Source: Symsagittifera roscoffensis (taxonomy: Eukaryota > Xenacoelomorpha > Acoela > Convolutidae). From it: DNA of 64,000 nt. Below the pieces are notes generated by a model. The model did not search any database. It was not told the DNA's origin and was given only the letters and a program-made list of their open reading frames with translations. This document shows, in pieces, positions 48,344 through 57,283 of this stretch. The stretch is from NCBI RefSeq assembly GCF_963678635.1, contig NC_087064.1, positions 70,679,465 through 70,743,464 on the forward strand, read 5' to 3'. The stretch's first letter is position 1. Every line of letters begins with the position of its first letter. Position numbers and translations under genes: made by a program.

Positions 48344-51300
48344 TCAAACAAAAGAAAAATTGGGAAAGTTTTTGTCGAAACCGAAAACAGCAAACAAAAG
48401 TCGGGTTTTAGAAATCCGACATAATTGAATACCCGAACCCGAACCCGAACCCGAAAATTTGTTGAACCCGAAACCCGACCCGAAACCCGAAATTTGTCTC
48501 AAAACCCGAAAACCCGACCCGATACCCGAAAACCCGAACTCGAACCCGAAATGCCTGATCATAACTCCCACTATCACTATTGTTACGGGCTGTGATGAAT
48601 CTGGTAAACCCATGGAGAGCAGCTCTCCAGAGTCCCAGATCAACATCAGATTACTACGCTTGGGATACCACCAGGTCTGCAGCAAGCAGTGGCAAGGAAA
48701 CTCATCATGCGTCAACATGATGCTCCTCCAATTACGTTTTCCCGAAGCTTCCAGCAATGGTTCCACTTCCATCATCACTCGGTGGATTCCATCATTCTCA
48801 TCTACTGCATTGTAATCTGAGACAGTTGATCCTCTCTGTTTCTGTTTTTCGAAGTCACTGAAGTTCCCGCTCATATATCCCATGAACTTCTTTCCTAGTA
48901 TTGACTCCATCTCTTCTTTGGTTCTCTCTGGAATTGCTGAGAACATCTTACATAGTAACTCGTAAGACTTTTCAGACATTCTCGCCAATCTCACACACTT
49001 CGACACTGAGAAGGCTTGATCCACGATCGTTCTTGTACTCTTCACGTCCACAGCTACGAAATGTATAGGATATCTGCTCTTGCACATTGGAGCCAACGTT
49101 GAGCCCACCAAATATCGTGCTCCTGATGGTCTACAATAAGTTTCGCTGTGTCTGATGTTCATCTCTGTTTCGATTGCTTCCCTCCATTTTCCTATATACT
49201 TCTGCTCAGTCTGCAGAACTCCTGGGAATACTTCTACGCTGATGGCTGTGACCATCTCATGTTTCTGTTCTAGATTCAACAGTGACTCTAAAGAACCAAA
49301 CATGCTGTAGAATCCTAGTGCTGTCACTAGATTCACATCGGTTCCTCCATGGCAATCTGCTATCAGTTCCGTTTCCGTTCTTGCTTTCATCACTACATTT
49401 CCAAACAATACTGTCAATTGCTTGTGTTGTTTCTCCAGGGTTTTCACACAGTCTAGACTTCCACAAACCTGACCCTCTAGTCCCCAGACTTCCGCCAGAC
49501 AGCTACCAGGTTTGACCCAGTCTTCTGCTCCCCAGCCAGGCAACTCTACTTTATCTTCTCCGTTGCTCTTAGAGGCTGTTATCATCACATTATATATGAT
49601 GTTGAGGTCACGCAGGTTACAGTCTGCATTCAGTTCCCTCTGTACGTCTTGTGTCGCCCGTAATATTGAGTCAGCGTTGGGACTAGGACACCATGATGGC
49701 CTCATCAATTCCCACACTGCCATCAAGCTCGTTCTCAGTAATTCATCTGAGAATCCCAACCCAAACTCCACTCTCTTGTCGGATTTTGGTACTGAAGGTG
49801 CAGTCACCTCTTCTTCCAAGACCAGTCCCAACTTGGCCTGTGTATTGTTAACGCTCTTAATCGTTACAATTCTGGACGTCCAGAATCTTAGTAACACCGC
49901 CTGCTCATAATCAAAGAAGCAATCGCGTATGTCTTCACTCAGGAAAGGATTGTACGCTATCCCTATAATCCCGGATACGTAGCCATATGATTTCTTCTTG
50001 ATCGGTCCACAGTATTCACTGGATTTCGGCAATGCTCCCATAGATTCTCTAGTGAGTCTCAACTCCTTGTTTGAGAATCTCCTGATCTCGTCTATCTTTT
50101 TCATGGGTTCCAATTCTTCAGGTTCTTTCATGTTTACCCTCATCGGTTTACCTTGCTGCATATCCAGCATTGCTAGTAAGAACAAGGCTTTCGTTCGCTC
50201 ATCGCCTTCCCTCAACATTTTAACACAAGTGTTTAATGCAGGTACTGAAATCTGCTCTATCAGGAATCGAATGAAACAGAGAGCGTCTCTCCGCTTCGCA
50301 CACGCTACTGCTGCTCCCTCCTGGACTATCAGATCCCTCAGATTCGCCATAAGGAAAACCTTTTCTTCTTTTGATCTTTTTCTTTCTTCTGAATCATATT
50401 CTTCGCGAGTCAGTCCCATCATGCACCAGGCGAACCTGAGTTGTAACTCTGTCCTTACGTAAGGTACTGCCACGAGAGCATGTATTCTTGGCGTAGTCCT
50501 CATTTCTTCCTCGAAATACCTCAACACTACTGCTTTCCATGGAAGGCTCACTAACTGCTCGATCGTTTCCGCCTCTACGTCAGACGACGCCAAAGTTCCA
50601 TACGCCTTCTGCTTGAGGGTGGTGCCTTGCAACATCATTTCCAGATAACCCTCCATGGCTTTCTCGTCTTCCAGGGCCATTACATACCCTCTAGCCGAGT
50701 TCCGGCATTCCAACATCTCCATGTATCCTCCAGTGGGTTCATCTATCGACACTGTCTCCGACACGGTTAGTCGGTTGTATTCCACTGGTGTTAGTTGTCC
50801 TGCAACACTTCCCTTTCCATGATTCATGGGAGATGGCTTGAAGTCCCTCATTTTGCTCTCTCCACATTGGCTGAGTATTTCCATTTCTAACGCTGCTCCA
50901 GTCAGAGTGCGGTCACTCCTTTTGGATTTATAACCGGTTGACTTTATCCCCGCCATGAGAATGGGTGGCACCATCGCTATATCGGTTAATATTCTATCTG
51001 TGCCAGACAATTGATAATCACCTTGTCCCAAATCCATGACCTCCTCGACTCGTTTTCTTTTCGCTGAGTTACCAGCTTTCATCGATATTTCTGAATCCAC
51101 TTTCGTCTTCCCAACTCTCCTCGGCATCACTCTGCTGCCTAACTTCATTTTCATCGCATTGATTTTATCAATCACCATTTTCGATCGCATCGTCCCTCTC
51201 CTGGTTCTTGACAGATACACCACCTCTCCTTCATCGTCCTGCGGTGTCATCTTGATGGGAGAATTCGCTTCACTCTCATCAGTAGCTGAGTCGATCAACA

Positions 51301-54300
51301 ACTCACTCAGTCTCCCTTCACACTCATCAAGCTTGTCAAGTATTTCTCTCATCAAGGGTTGATTGAGACCTGTTTTGAGAATGGACTGGGTCCCATAGCT
51401 CTGAATCACGGTCCAGACTTCTTCCATAAACGCCACTCTGTCCAGCTTACATCCCGTCCTACTCTCGTGGTCTCGGTGATGTACTTCCCATTCTTCTTCG
51501 GGCAGCGTTCCCAAGAAAGGTACTCTGGCTGAGGCCTCTATTCTTCTCCTCCTAGGTGATTCCATGAGGATTCTCTGGTCTTTATTTCTTGAATTGCCAG
51601 GAGAGCTGCTCTCCGGCAAATTCCGTTTCATTTCCTCAAAGGCTGACGGAGGCTCCAGTGTCGAGATGCCTTCATCCGCTGGCTCAGTCGTTTCCAACGT
51701 GTCTGCAATATTCTCAAGATCACTGAAGATATTGAAATCCAGGCTGGATGTTCCTCCTGTCGATGCCCTGTCGTCTTCCCCACCAGCTTGATCTTGTTGC
51801 ATGGGTTCTTCAGTCTGACGGCTTCCACCCTGTCCGTCATCTCCCTCTGACTTATCCTTGTTCGAGCTCGATGGTCCTTGTTCGTCATTGTCAGCTTCTT
51901 CCTGGAATCTCGGTATGAGCAATGTACCGGCTGATTTATCTTCCTCTTCTCCATGGACCACTTTGATTTCTTGGCAACCGAAGGGTGCTAGGAAGGTTCT
52001 CGTCTGCAATATTCCTCCCACTTTCATCTCCTTTTTCACACTGGTCAGGATTAATGAGGCTTCAGGCAATTCTGTCCTGCCTCTCGTTCTCATCGGAGCT
52101 AAGGCTAATTCCTTCCATTCCTCATCAAATCTTCCAGGCTTGGGAGTAGCAGCGTTGCTTATTCGCCTTCTCGTCGCTTGATCCGTGTATGCAAATCGTG
52201 TGTACTGTAACACGGCGGCATTTCTCCCTACGAAGTATGGATCCATCGTTCCCACGAAATTCCCTATTCTCCTTTCATTGGTTTCGAATGCTCTCAACCT
52301 AGGAGTTTGTACCACGGAGACTGCTCCGAGCAACATCCTTCTTATTATAGGGAATTCAGGGATTGCCTCCGGTAGCTTCTTGTAATCGCCCCAGTCCTTC
52401 GTTTCTTCTCTCACCTTGTGGTATGCTGCAGTGAGACGAGGCACTCTGGTTATTTCACCATTCGTTTTGTCATAGGGTCTCAGATTCCAAAGCTTTGGAA
52501 ACACCTCGATGTATCCTCTTTCTACTTCTCCCATGCGGTCACGGAAGTGATCGTCAAAATTGATGATCGTCATTTCTGGCTCTGATATCTTCGCAAACAA
52601 CAGATCTTCACTCATGAGTTCCCGCAATGTGTTCTGCTCACACCAGTTCAGTGTACTACCGTCCACTGCCGATATGAGGTTCAGGTGCAGCACCGACCTC
52701 CTATATGCTTCCACTTTAACGTCAGGGAATGCAAACGTGACTGCTGGTCCATAGATCACTGTCACGAACTCCGTGACTCCTCTGATCAGCGCCAAGGGAT
52801 CGGTTCTCATAGCTAAGCTCAAGTCCGTTAATAGCGGCATGCCTCCAACATGTCGTCTAACACTTTCCTCTCTTTCAATTGTCTCGTCTTCTCCGGTTCC
52901 AAAGCGGTTTTGCTGCAAGAGATACTGGATAAGAGTGTGTCTCAGGTCTCTCATTTTGTTCCACGAGTCCGTGGATTTCTTCATATCCAGATTCCTCACT
53001 CTCTCTTTCATCTGCTCTGGACAACGTGCCAGTTTCATTAGTCCTCCCAAGTTTCCGTGGGTTATTGCGATCAATGTCAGAAGTCCGTCTAGTCGCAGGT
53101 TCTGTATTCCATCCGTGAGCAGTATCGCCGGTCCTTTCACGAAACTCTCCGCTCCGAATGTCACGAACAAGGCTATTAATTCCACTATCGATACTCTCAC
53201 TACTGCTTGGAGGAATTCCTTTATCAAATAGTGCGAGACTTTCGGGTAAACTTTCGCCAAGAAGGACGCGGTCCATCCGGCTCCCAACCCTTCTAGCATG
53301 CTGTCTGTCCTTTCAAATCCCTCCTGTCCCTTCACTTCCTGGGTCCAGAAGGTTTCCAGAGTAGTCTGACACATTCTGTTCACAAACTCAGCGGTCTTTT
53401 CTCCGGCATTTTCCGCCAGGTTCACCTCCTTCAACAAGTAGGCATGTATCTTCGTGATCATTACGGGGCCTTGCTGAAAAGCATCTGCACCCAATGCTGC
53501 TACTCTAGGATTCAGGTGTAGCCACTGGTTGGCTTCCGGCTTGGTTCTCAGAACCATCGCCTCCAGATGAGCTCTCGTCTCTAGTGAGTTTTTTCTTCTT
53601 GTGTCTTCACTCGCCACTTCCATTGCTCGGAACCATAAGTCGTTGGACATTGCCGTGATCACTCGATGGTCGTCGTCTATTCCCGGTTTCAGTTTGAGTT
53701 GCCGACTGAAGTTGGACAGTTCCAACCCCAGCACTTCGTCCAACACTAACATGTGTAGCGCGTGGTCCTTGAATCCTCTCATCGCGTTTGAGATATCTGA
53801 CCATACTGCAGGCAGTTCAGCCTTAAGTGGCCTCAGGTTCTCCAATTCTATCATGCGATTCGGGGCCGATATGATCACATCATATTTTCCTTCCGAAAGT
53901 AAGGCTACCATTGCATACACAAACTTCAGTCCATCCGGGAGATGTGCATATCCCGGAGACAACGCGAATACTACTCTCAACGCCACTTTATTGAATGACC
54001 CTTCCTTCGTCGCATCCACCAATTCACCCATCGACTCCAGGATGTCTTTTATCGCTGGCCATACTGCGTTTTCTGCTGTTGCAGGATCTCTGAGCCTGCT
54101 CAGAAAACCTCTACTGTGTAGATGGTCATTGATGCCAGCAAACACAATCGTTATCGGGTTCATTTCTGTCTGCCTTTGTACCTCTATAGCCAATGACACT
54201 GATTGCAATAGGTCTAGGTCAACTGCGGCCAGCATTATGACGTCCGGCCAAAACAAAGACTTAGAGGTGTACACGAACTCTGAGTTCGCTACTACCATGA

Positions 54301-56218
54301 TTTTGGCCTTTCTCATCTCTGCTTTGTCGTAGGCGGCGAAGATGGTCTCATCTTTCTTTATCGCTGTCAATCCGCCATATCTCTGGGCATCACCATCTTG
54401 GTTCACTAGTTTTGGGTACACTCTCTCCTTCACATGACCAGGTGGTGTCGTCAGTTGCCTAAATATCTTCACGTGTTGTCCAATCGGCGCTCTCGCCATC
54501 AGGAATCTTCCTGGTCTTTCTTCACGATTCCTCTCATCATGGTTCAATCTCACATCTTGCAACGGTCTTGCATTCACAGGTCCCATTGTGTTGTTGGAGG
54601 GCAGTCCCCCCAAATCGGCAAATCTCAAGGCCGTCGTGGAGCTGAAATTTATGCTAGCGGCTATCAACCAGTCTACGCCGGTTATCGAGTATAATCTGCT
54701 GACGGATAGCGTCGCTCCATTCAGCATCCTCCTTGCATCTTCAATGAAGCTTACTCTCTGTAGGTCCAGCTTCATCAGTTCGTCCTTGTATATATGCCAG
54801 GGAGACGGTATGGATCGAGACCACAACAATGAGCCTCTGCTTTGTCTCTCCTCTCGGCTGGTACTCGTCGTCTCCGATCTAGTGTCCGATCTAGACGTGC
54901 CTGCTACTTCTTCGATTGGTTGGTTGACAGGTCCTATCCTTCTACTAGGATGAATTGTCCTCCTCATCGGTGCTTCTCCCAACCAATCCTGCACGTCTGT
55001 TCTTCGACCTGGTTCACTGGAGCTTTGTTGCCGGTAATTTGTGACGGCTGGGACCGTACCCAAGCGTGTTTCCAGGTTAGGAGGCACAAAGGTGGTGATC
55101 ACCGTATCACTCACCGTTCCCTCTTCCTTCAGCACTCCTGTGTCAAAGAGTTCTGCTTCCAGCTCATCCAACCGTTCTTGGAAGACTCGATTCAACCAAG
55201 CCTGTCCTTCGATGCTGTCGAAGTGGATGCCATCCGTGGTCAGTCTGGCTTGATCCATGGCTCTCAATTCATGTTCAATGTCCATGAGGATCATTCTTCC
55301 GGCATTTCGATTTGCTAGGTTCCTCAGGATGTTGTTCCATCTCATGACTCCCTCGTTGTGCCTCCTTCCTGATGCTGTCAGGCTTCTCGTATTCATTGGC
55401 ACAGTGCAAACGGTCAGTACCGCGCAACTGAACTTCTGCCAGAGAGTAGTGAACAAACACACCATCATTGACTCCCACAGTGCTTCCTGCTCGTCTGATC
55501 CTCTGGAGATATCATTCGTCCCGACTAAGATCATCACACTGGGAATCTTCCCTGGATTCATCAGTTCCACCATCCGATATAATTGGGCAATCGTCGCGCC
55601 TCCAAAGGCCATCACCGTGGTGACCCATGAGGTCCTCAAATTCGACAGCACTCTGACTAAGCTGTCTCCCAATATCAGGTGAGATGTCCCGAGTGGTGGT
55701 TGCTGCAGGTTCACAGCCGGGCTCCAGGTAGCTCGATTGAAGCAGGCTCTCGGATCTGTCTCCGGAACTCCCGTGAAATTATACTTCAATTGATTATTCT
55801 TCTGCACGTTTATTATACGAGACAGTTTCTTCGCTGGCATCTTCCGTACTTTCCTCTCTGGGATTCTCGAGCTCCCCATGAGTGGTGTCACGTTACTCAT
55901 CCCTTGTCTGATTACTGTCTGGGAGAGTTGTACTCTGCCCGTATCGTCAATCGTTCCATAGGGTGCGGTCACCCCGGAACCTGGTTCATTCTTGTTAGCG
56001 ACCAATCGTCCAGATGTCTCTATCAGTTTTCTCACTGTCTGTTTTACGACGGGATCACCCAAGGTGTCACTAGGATCCGGGATTGTTACTCGGTTCGTCT
56101 CTGCTGGAAGCCGTGTCTCCGTTGTTTGACTCATTTCTCGAGGTGTCAAGAGCTCCATCGGGGACTGCCCACGAGGAATATCCCTTGCAGGTATCACCTT
56201 CTCAATGGCCGTTGTCAA
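48344..56218 (-). CDS. Giant retroelement protein with SGNH-hydrolase domain (hAT-interrupted)
   Basis: An open frame of 2,624 codons. The genuine part runs to codon 2,553 (about 48,560); the last 70 residues are read from the hAT end. Residues about 178-350 form an SGNH/GDSL hydrolase domain with the full set: Gly-Asp-Ser at 184-186, Gly 206/207, G-T-N-D at 233-236 and D-G-I-H at 329-332. About 635-770 looks like a second, inactive copy (G-I-N-D at 695-698; the His position is Lys in D-G-L-K). A long acidic Ser/Gln/Asp-rich linker lies near 1,420-1,560. The remainder is mostly helical and I do not recognise it. It has neither retroviral Env features nor a signal peptide at the start. The same frame is open upstream to a TAA at 56,272-56,270, beyond which lies the 207-codon frame. 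Its third position after pol suggests an accessory role, perhaps esterase activity on a lipid or glycan. Function is unknown. Confidence 0.85.
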   Translation of the reverse strand: MTTAIEKVIPARDIPRGQSPMELLTPREMSQTTETRLPAETNRVTIPDPSDTLGDPVVKQTVRKLIETSGRLVANKNEPGSGVTAPYGTIDDTGRVQLSQTVIRQGMSNVTPLMGSSRIPERKVRKMPAKKLSRIINVQKNNQLKYNFTGVPETDPRACFNRATWSPAVNLQQPPLGTSHLILGDSLVRVLSNLRTSWVTTVMAFGGATIAQLYRMVELMNPGKIPSVMILVGTNDISRGSDEQEALWESMMVCLFTTLWQKFSCAVLTVCTVPMNTRSLTASGRRHNEGVMRWNNILRNLANRNAGRMILMDIEHELRAMDQARLTTDGIHFDSIEGQAWLNRVFQERLDELEAELFDTGVLKEEGTVSDTVITTFVPPNLETRLGTVPAVTNYRQQSSSEPGRRTDVQDWLGEAPMRRTIHPSRRIGPVNQPIEEVAGTSRSDTRSETTSTSREERQSRGSLLWSRSIPSPWHIYKDELMKLDLQRVSFIEDARRMLNGATLSVSRLYSITGVDWLIAASINFSSTTALRFADLGGLPSNNTMGPVNARPLQDVRLNHDERNREERPGRFLMARAPIGQHVKIFRQLTTPPGHVKERVYPKLVNQDGDAQRYGGLTAIKKDETIFAAYDKAEMRKAKIMVVANSEFVYTSKSLFWPDVIMLAAVDLDLLQSVSLAIEVQRQTEMNPITIVFAGINDHLHSRGFLSRLRDPATAENAVWPAIKDILESMGELVDATKEGSFNKVALRVVFALSPGYAHLPDGLKFVYAMVALLSEGKYDVIISAPNRMIELENLRPLKAELPAVWSDISNAMRGFKDHALHMLVLDEVLGLELSNFSRQLKLKPGIDDDHRVITAMSNDLWFRAMEVASEDTRRKNSLETRAHLEAMVLRTKPEANQWLHLNPRVAALGADAFQQGPVMITKIHAYLLKEVNLAENAGEKTAEFVNRMCQTTLETFWTQEVKGQEGFERTDSMLEGLGAGWTASFLAKVYPKVSHYLIKEFLQAVVRVSIVELIALFVTFGAESFVKGPAILLTDGIQNLRLDGLLTLIAITHGNLGGLMKLARCPEQMKERVRNLDMKKSTDSWNKMRDLRHTLIQYLLQQNRFGTGEDETIEREESVRRHVGGMPLLTDLSLAMRTDPLALIRGVTEFVTVIYGPAVTFAFPDVKVEAYRRSVLHLNLISAVDGSTLNWCEQNTLRELMSEDLLFAKISEPEMTIINFDDHFRDRMGEVERGYIEVFPKLWNLRPYDKTNGEITRVPRLTAAYHKVREETKDWGDYKKLPEAIPEFPIIRRMLLGAVSVVQTPRLRAFETNERRIGNFVGTMDPYFVGRNAAVLQYTRFAYTDQATRRRISNAATPKPGRFDEEWKELALAPMRTRGRTELPEASLILTSVKKEMKVGGILQTRTFLAPFGCQEIKVVHGEEEDKSAGTLLIPRFQEEADNDEQGPSSSNKDKSEGDDGQGGSRQTEEPMQQDQAGGEDDRASTGGTSSLDFNIFSDLENIADTLETTEPADEGISTLEPPSAFEEMKRNLPESSSPGNSRNKDQRILMESPRRRRIEASARVPFLGTLPEEEWEVHHRDHESRTGCKLDRVAFMEEVWTVIQSYGTQSILKTGLNQPLMREILDKLDECEGRLSELLIDSATDESEANSPIKMTPQDDEGEVVYLSRTRRGTMRSKMVIDKINAMKMKLGSRVMPRRVGKTKVDSEISMKAGNSAKRKRVEEVMDLGQGDYQLSGTDRILTDIAMVPPILMAGIKSTGYKSKRSDRTLTGAALEMEILSQCGESKMRDFKPSPMNHGKGSVAGQLTPVEYNRLTVSETVSIDEPTGGYMEMLECRNSARGYVMALEDEKAMEGYLEMMLQGTTLKQKAYGTLASSDVEAETIEQLVSLPWKAVVLRYFEEEMRTTPRIHALVAVPYVRTELQLRFAWCMMGLTREEYDSEERKRSKEEKVFLMANLRDLIVQEGAAVACAKRRDALCFIRFLIEQISVPALNTCVKMLREGDERTKALFLLAMLDMQQGKPMRVNMKEPEELEPMKKIDEIRRFSNKELRLTRESMGALPKSSEYCGPIKKKSYGYVSGIIGIAYNPFLSEDIRDCFFDYEQAVLLRFWTSRIVTIKSVNNTQAKLGLVLEEEVTAPSVPKSDKRVEFGLGFSDELLRTSLMAVWELMRPSWCPSPNADSILRATQDVQRELNADCNLRDLNIIYNVMITASKSNGEDKVELPGWGAEDWVKPGSCLAEVWGLEGQVCGSLDCVKTLEKQHKQLTVLFGNVVMKARTETELIADCHGGTDVNLVTALGFYSMFGSLESLLNLEQKHEMVTAISVEVFPGVLQTEQKYIGKWREAIETEMNIRHSETYCRPSGARYLVGSTLAPMCKSRYPIHFVAVDVKSTRTIVDQAFSVSKCVRLARMSEKSYELLCKMFSAIPERTKEEMESILGKKFMGYMSGNFSDFEKQKQRGSTVSDYNAVDENDGIHRVMMEVEPLLEASGKRNWRSIMLTHDEFPCHCLLQTWWYPKRSNLMLIWDSGELLSMGLPDSSQPVTIVIVGVMIRHFGFEFGFSGIGSGFRVLRQISGFGSGFGFNKFSGSGSGSGIQLCRISKTRLLFAVFGFDKNFPNFSFV
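48400..48550 (+). repeat. hAT right subterminal CCCGA array
   Basis: CCCGAACCCGAACCCGAACC and related words up to the right terminal repeat. Read on the minus strand these give the G-F-G-S-G-F tail that artificially extends the retroelement frame past the insertion. Confidence 0.85.
48558..48565. repeat. hAT target-site duplication, right copy
   Basis: ATCATAAC, identical to the left copy at 46,215-46,222. Confidence 0.95.
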
Positions 56219-56269
56219 CGCCGCCTGTTCCGATCGCTCTTTGTATTCCTGCCTTAAGCGTTCGATCTC

Positions 56270-56893
56270 TTAACCCTGCTTTTTGTTGCAGTCTTCAAAC
56301 AACTTTCTCCACATGTCGTGGTCTTCCTCCATTGCCAGCATGGTCTTCGTCATATCGTCTAACTCCTTTTTCGTACTTCTCAGCTGATCGTTCATCTCGT
56401 CCAGATCTTGTATGGTTTGGTTCGTCTGAACCTTCTGTGTTACTTTCGCCCTTTTTGGTGGCACAGCTGCTCTCAGTGGTGAACCAGACGAGGTCGCCTC
56501 GCTGTTCATCTCCCGATGCATTCTCGTCAGCCCAGGTTTAGGCTTAGAGGGCATTGGCATCTCACCTGGTTGGTAAGTCCTAGAACTTCCCAATCCAGGC
56601 TCATTCGCCAAGTCACTCCCGGAGAGAGCCCCGTTTCTCCACCTCATCACTCTCATTTTCGGGCGGTCTAGTACTCCTCTTTCTCCATATGCTGCCATCA
56701 ACAGGACTTCCGTGGGGCGGTCCCCACGGTTGTCGTGCCCCAAGATGTTGATCAGGGCGGTCAGCAACATGACCACCTCTGGGTCCTCCAGAGCGAAGTC
56801 TCGTTCGATCAGCCGACGATAGATCGCATCTACCATTGGTCCTACATATGCCTCTGCCAGGTCCATCAATTCATCCAGGTTGAAGTTGTCCAT
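56270..56893 (-). CDS. 207-residue frame preceding the giant frame
   Basis: Starts at ATG 56,893 (M-D-N-F-N-L-D-E) and stops at TAA 56,272-56,270. The N-terminal half is helical. The C-terminal half (about 160-205) is a heptad-like, charged helix consistent with a coiled coil, and this helix continues in the same frame past the stop (E-I-E-R-L-R-Q-E) into the giant frame. So this and the giant protein were probably one polypeptide, or are linked by stop read-through. No zinc knuckle or other Gag hallmark is visible. A good splice acceptor lies about 70 bases upstream. Confidence 0.65.
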   Translation of the reverse strand: MDNFNLDELMDLAEAYVGPMVDAIYRRLIERDFALEDPEVVMLLTALINILGHDNRGDRPTEVLLMAAYGERGVLDRPKMRVMRWRNGALSGSDLANEPGLGSSRTYQPGEMPMPSKPKPGLTRMHREMNSEATSSGSPLRAAVPPKRAKVTQKVQTNQTIQDLDEMNDQLRSTKKELDDMTKTMLAMEEDHDMWRKLFEDCNKKQG

Positions 56894-57283
56894 TCTATTC
56901 TTTTCAAGTTTGATTTGATTCGATTCTTTGACTCAAGTGAGTAATTTAAATGATCAATCAGGATCTAGAAAAGAAATCACGAATGTCACACTTGTCAGTT
57001 TCACCTTAATATATATCGTTAAAATTTGCTTAAAACAGTTCAGATAAAAAGATATTTATCCTAAAATTTGTTAAAATCAATTGGTTTCTAAAATTTTGGA
57101 ATTCGACCTAAGATTGGACAGTCCAAACTTTGGATCTATTCCCAAGATCGTCATTCAGTTGTTCATGGTCACTAACCCCTACTTACCCATGATCTTAATA
57201 ACCTAACACATAACATAACATAACACACATATCACATATTACACACAACTTAATCTTTGGCCTAACACTCTTTCGCAATTCAC
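56894..57283 (-). other. Spacer between pol and the third frame
   Basis: 390 bp, AT-rich, no frame. On the minus strand GTGATTTCTTTTCTAG at about 56,980-56,965 is a strong 3' splice-site match, 71 bases before the downstream ATG. It also contains an AACATAACATAAC run near 57,200. Confidence 0.6.
56965..56980 (-). promoter_or_regulatory. Candidate splice acceptor for the third-frame mRNA
   Basis: Pyrimidine tract TTTCTTTTCTAG ending in AG, 71 bases upstream of ATG 56,893. It would allow a spliced or trans-spliced subgenomic mRNA, as used for env in retroviruses. It is a sequence match only. Confidence 0.4.

Larger units (their letters stand above)
46223..48557 (-). mobile_element. Complete hAT DNA transposon, 2,335 bp
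   Basis: Ends CAGGCATTTCGGG (left) and the inverted CCCGAAATGCCTG (right) flanked by a perfect 8-bp duplication. Inside is one uninterrupted hAT transposase on the minus strand. Both subterminal regions (about 46,235-46,415 and 48,400-48,550) are packed with CCCGA/CCCGAA words, probable transposase-binding arrays, all on the plus strand rather than mirrored. It is inserted in the giant retroelement frame. Intact ends, duplication and reading frame point to a recent, possibly still mobile copy. Confidence 0.95.

Noticed and set aside
48344..48560. Gly/Phe/Ser-rich C-terminal domain of the giant protein
   Set aside because: It is the minus-strand reading of the hAT CCCGA array; the real C-terminus lies beyond the insertion at 46,214-45,605.
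49998..55682. Many 70-240-codon plus-strand frames opposite the giant frame
   Set aside because: Antisense shadows of a long coding frame with balanced composition; no independent domains.
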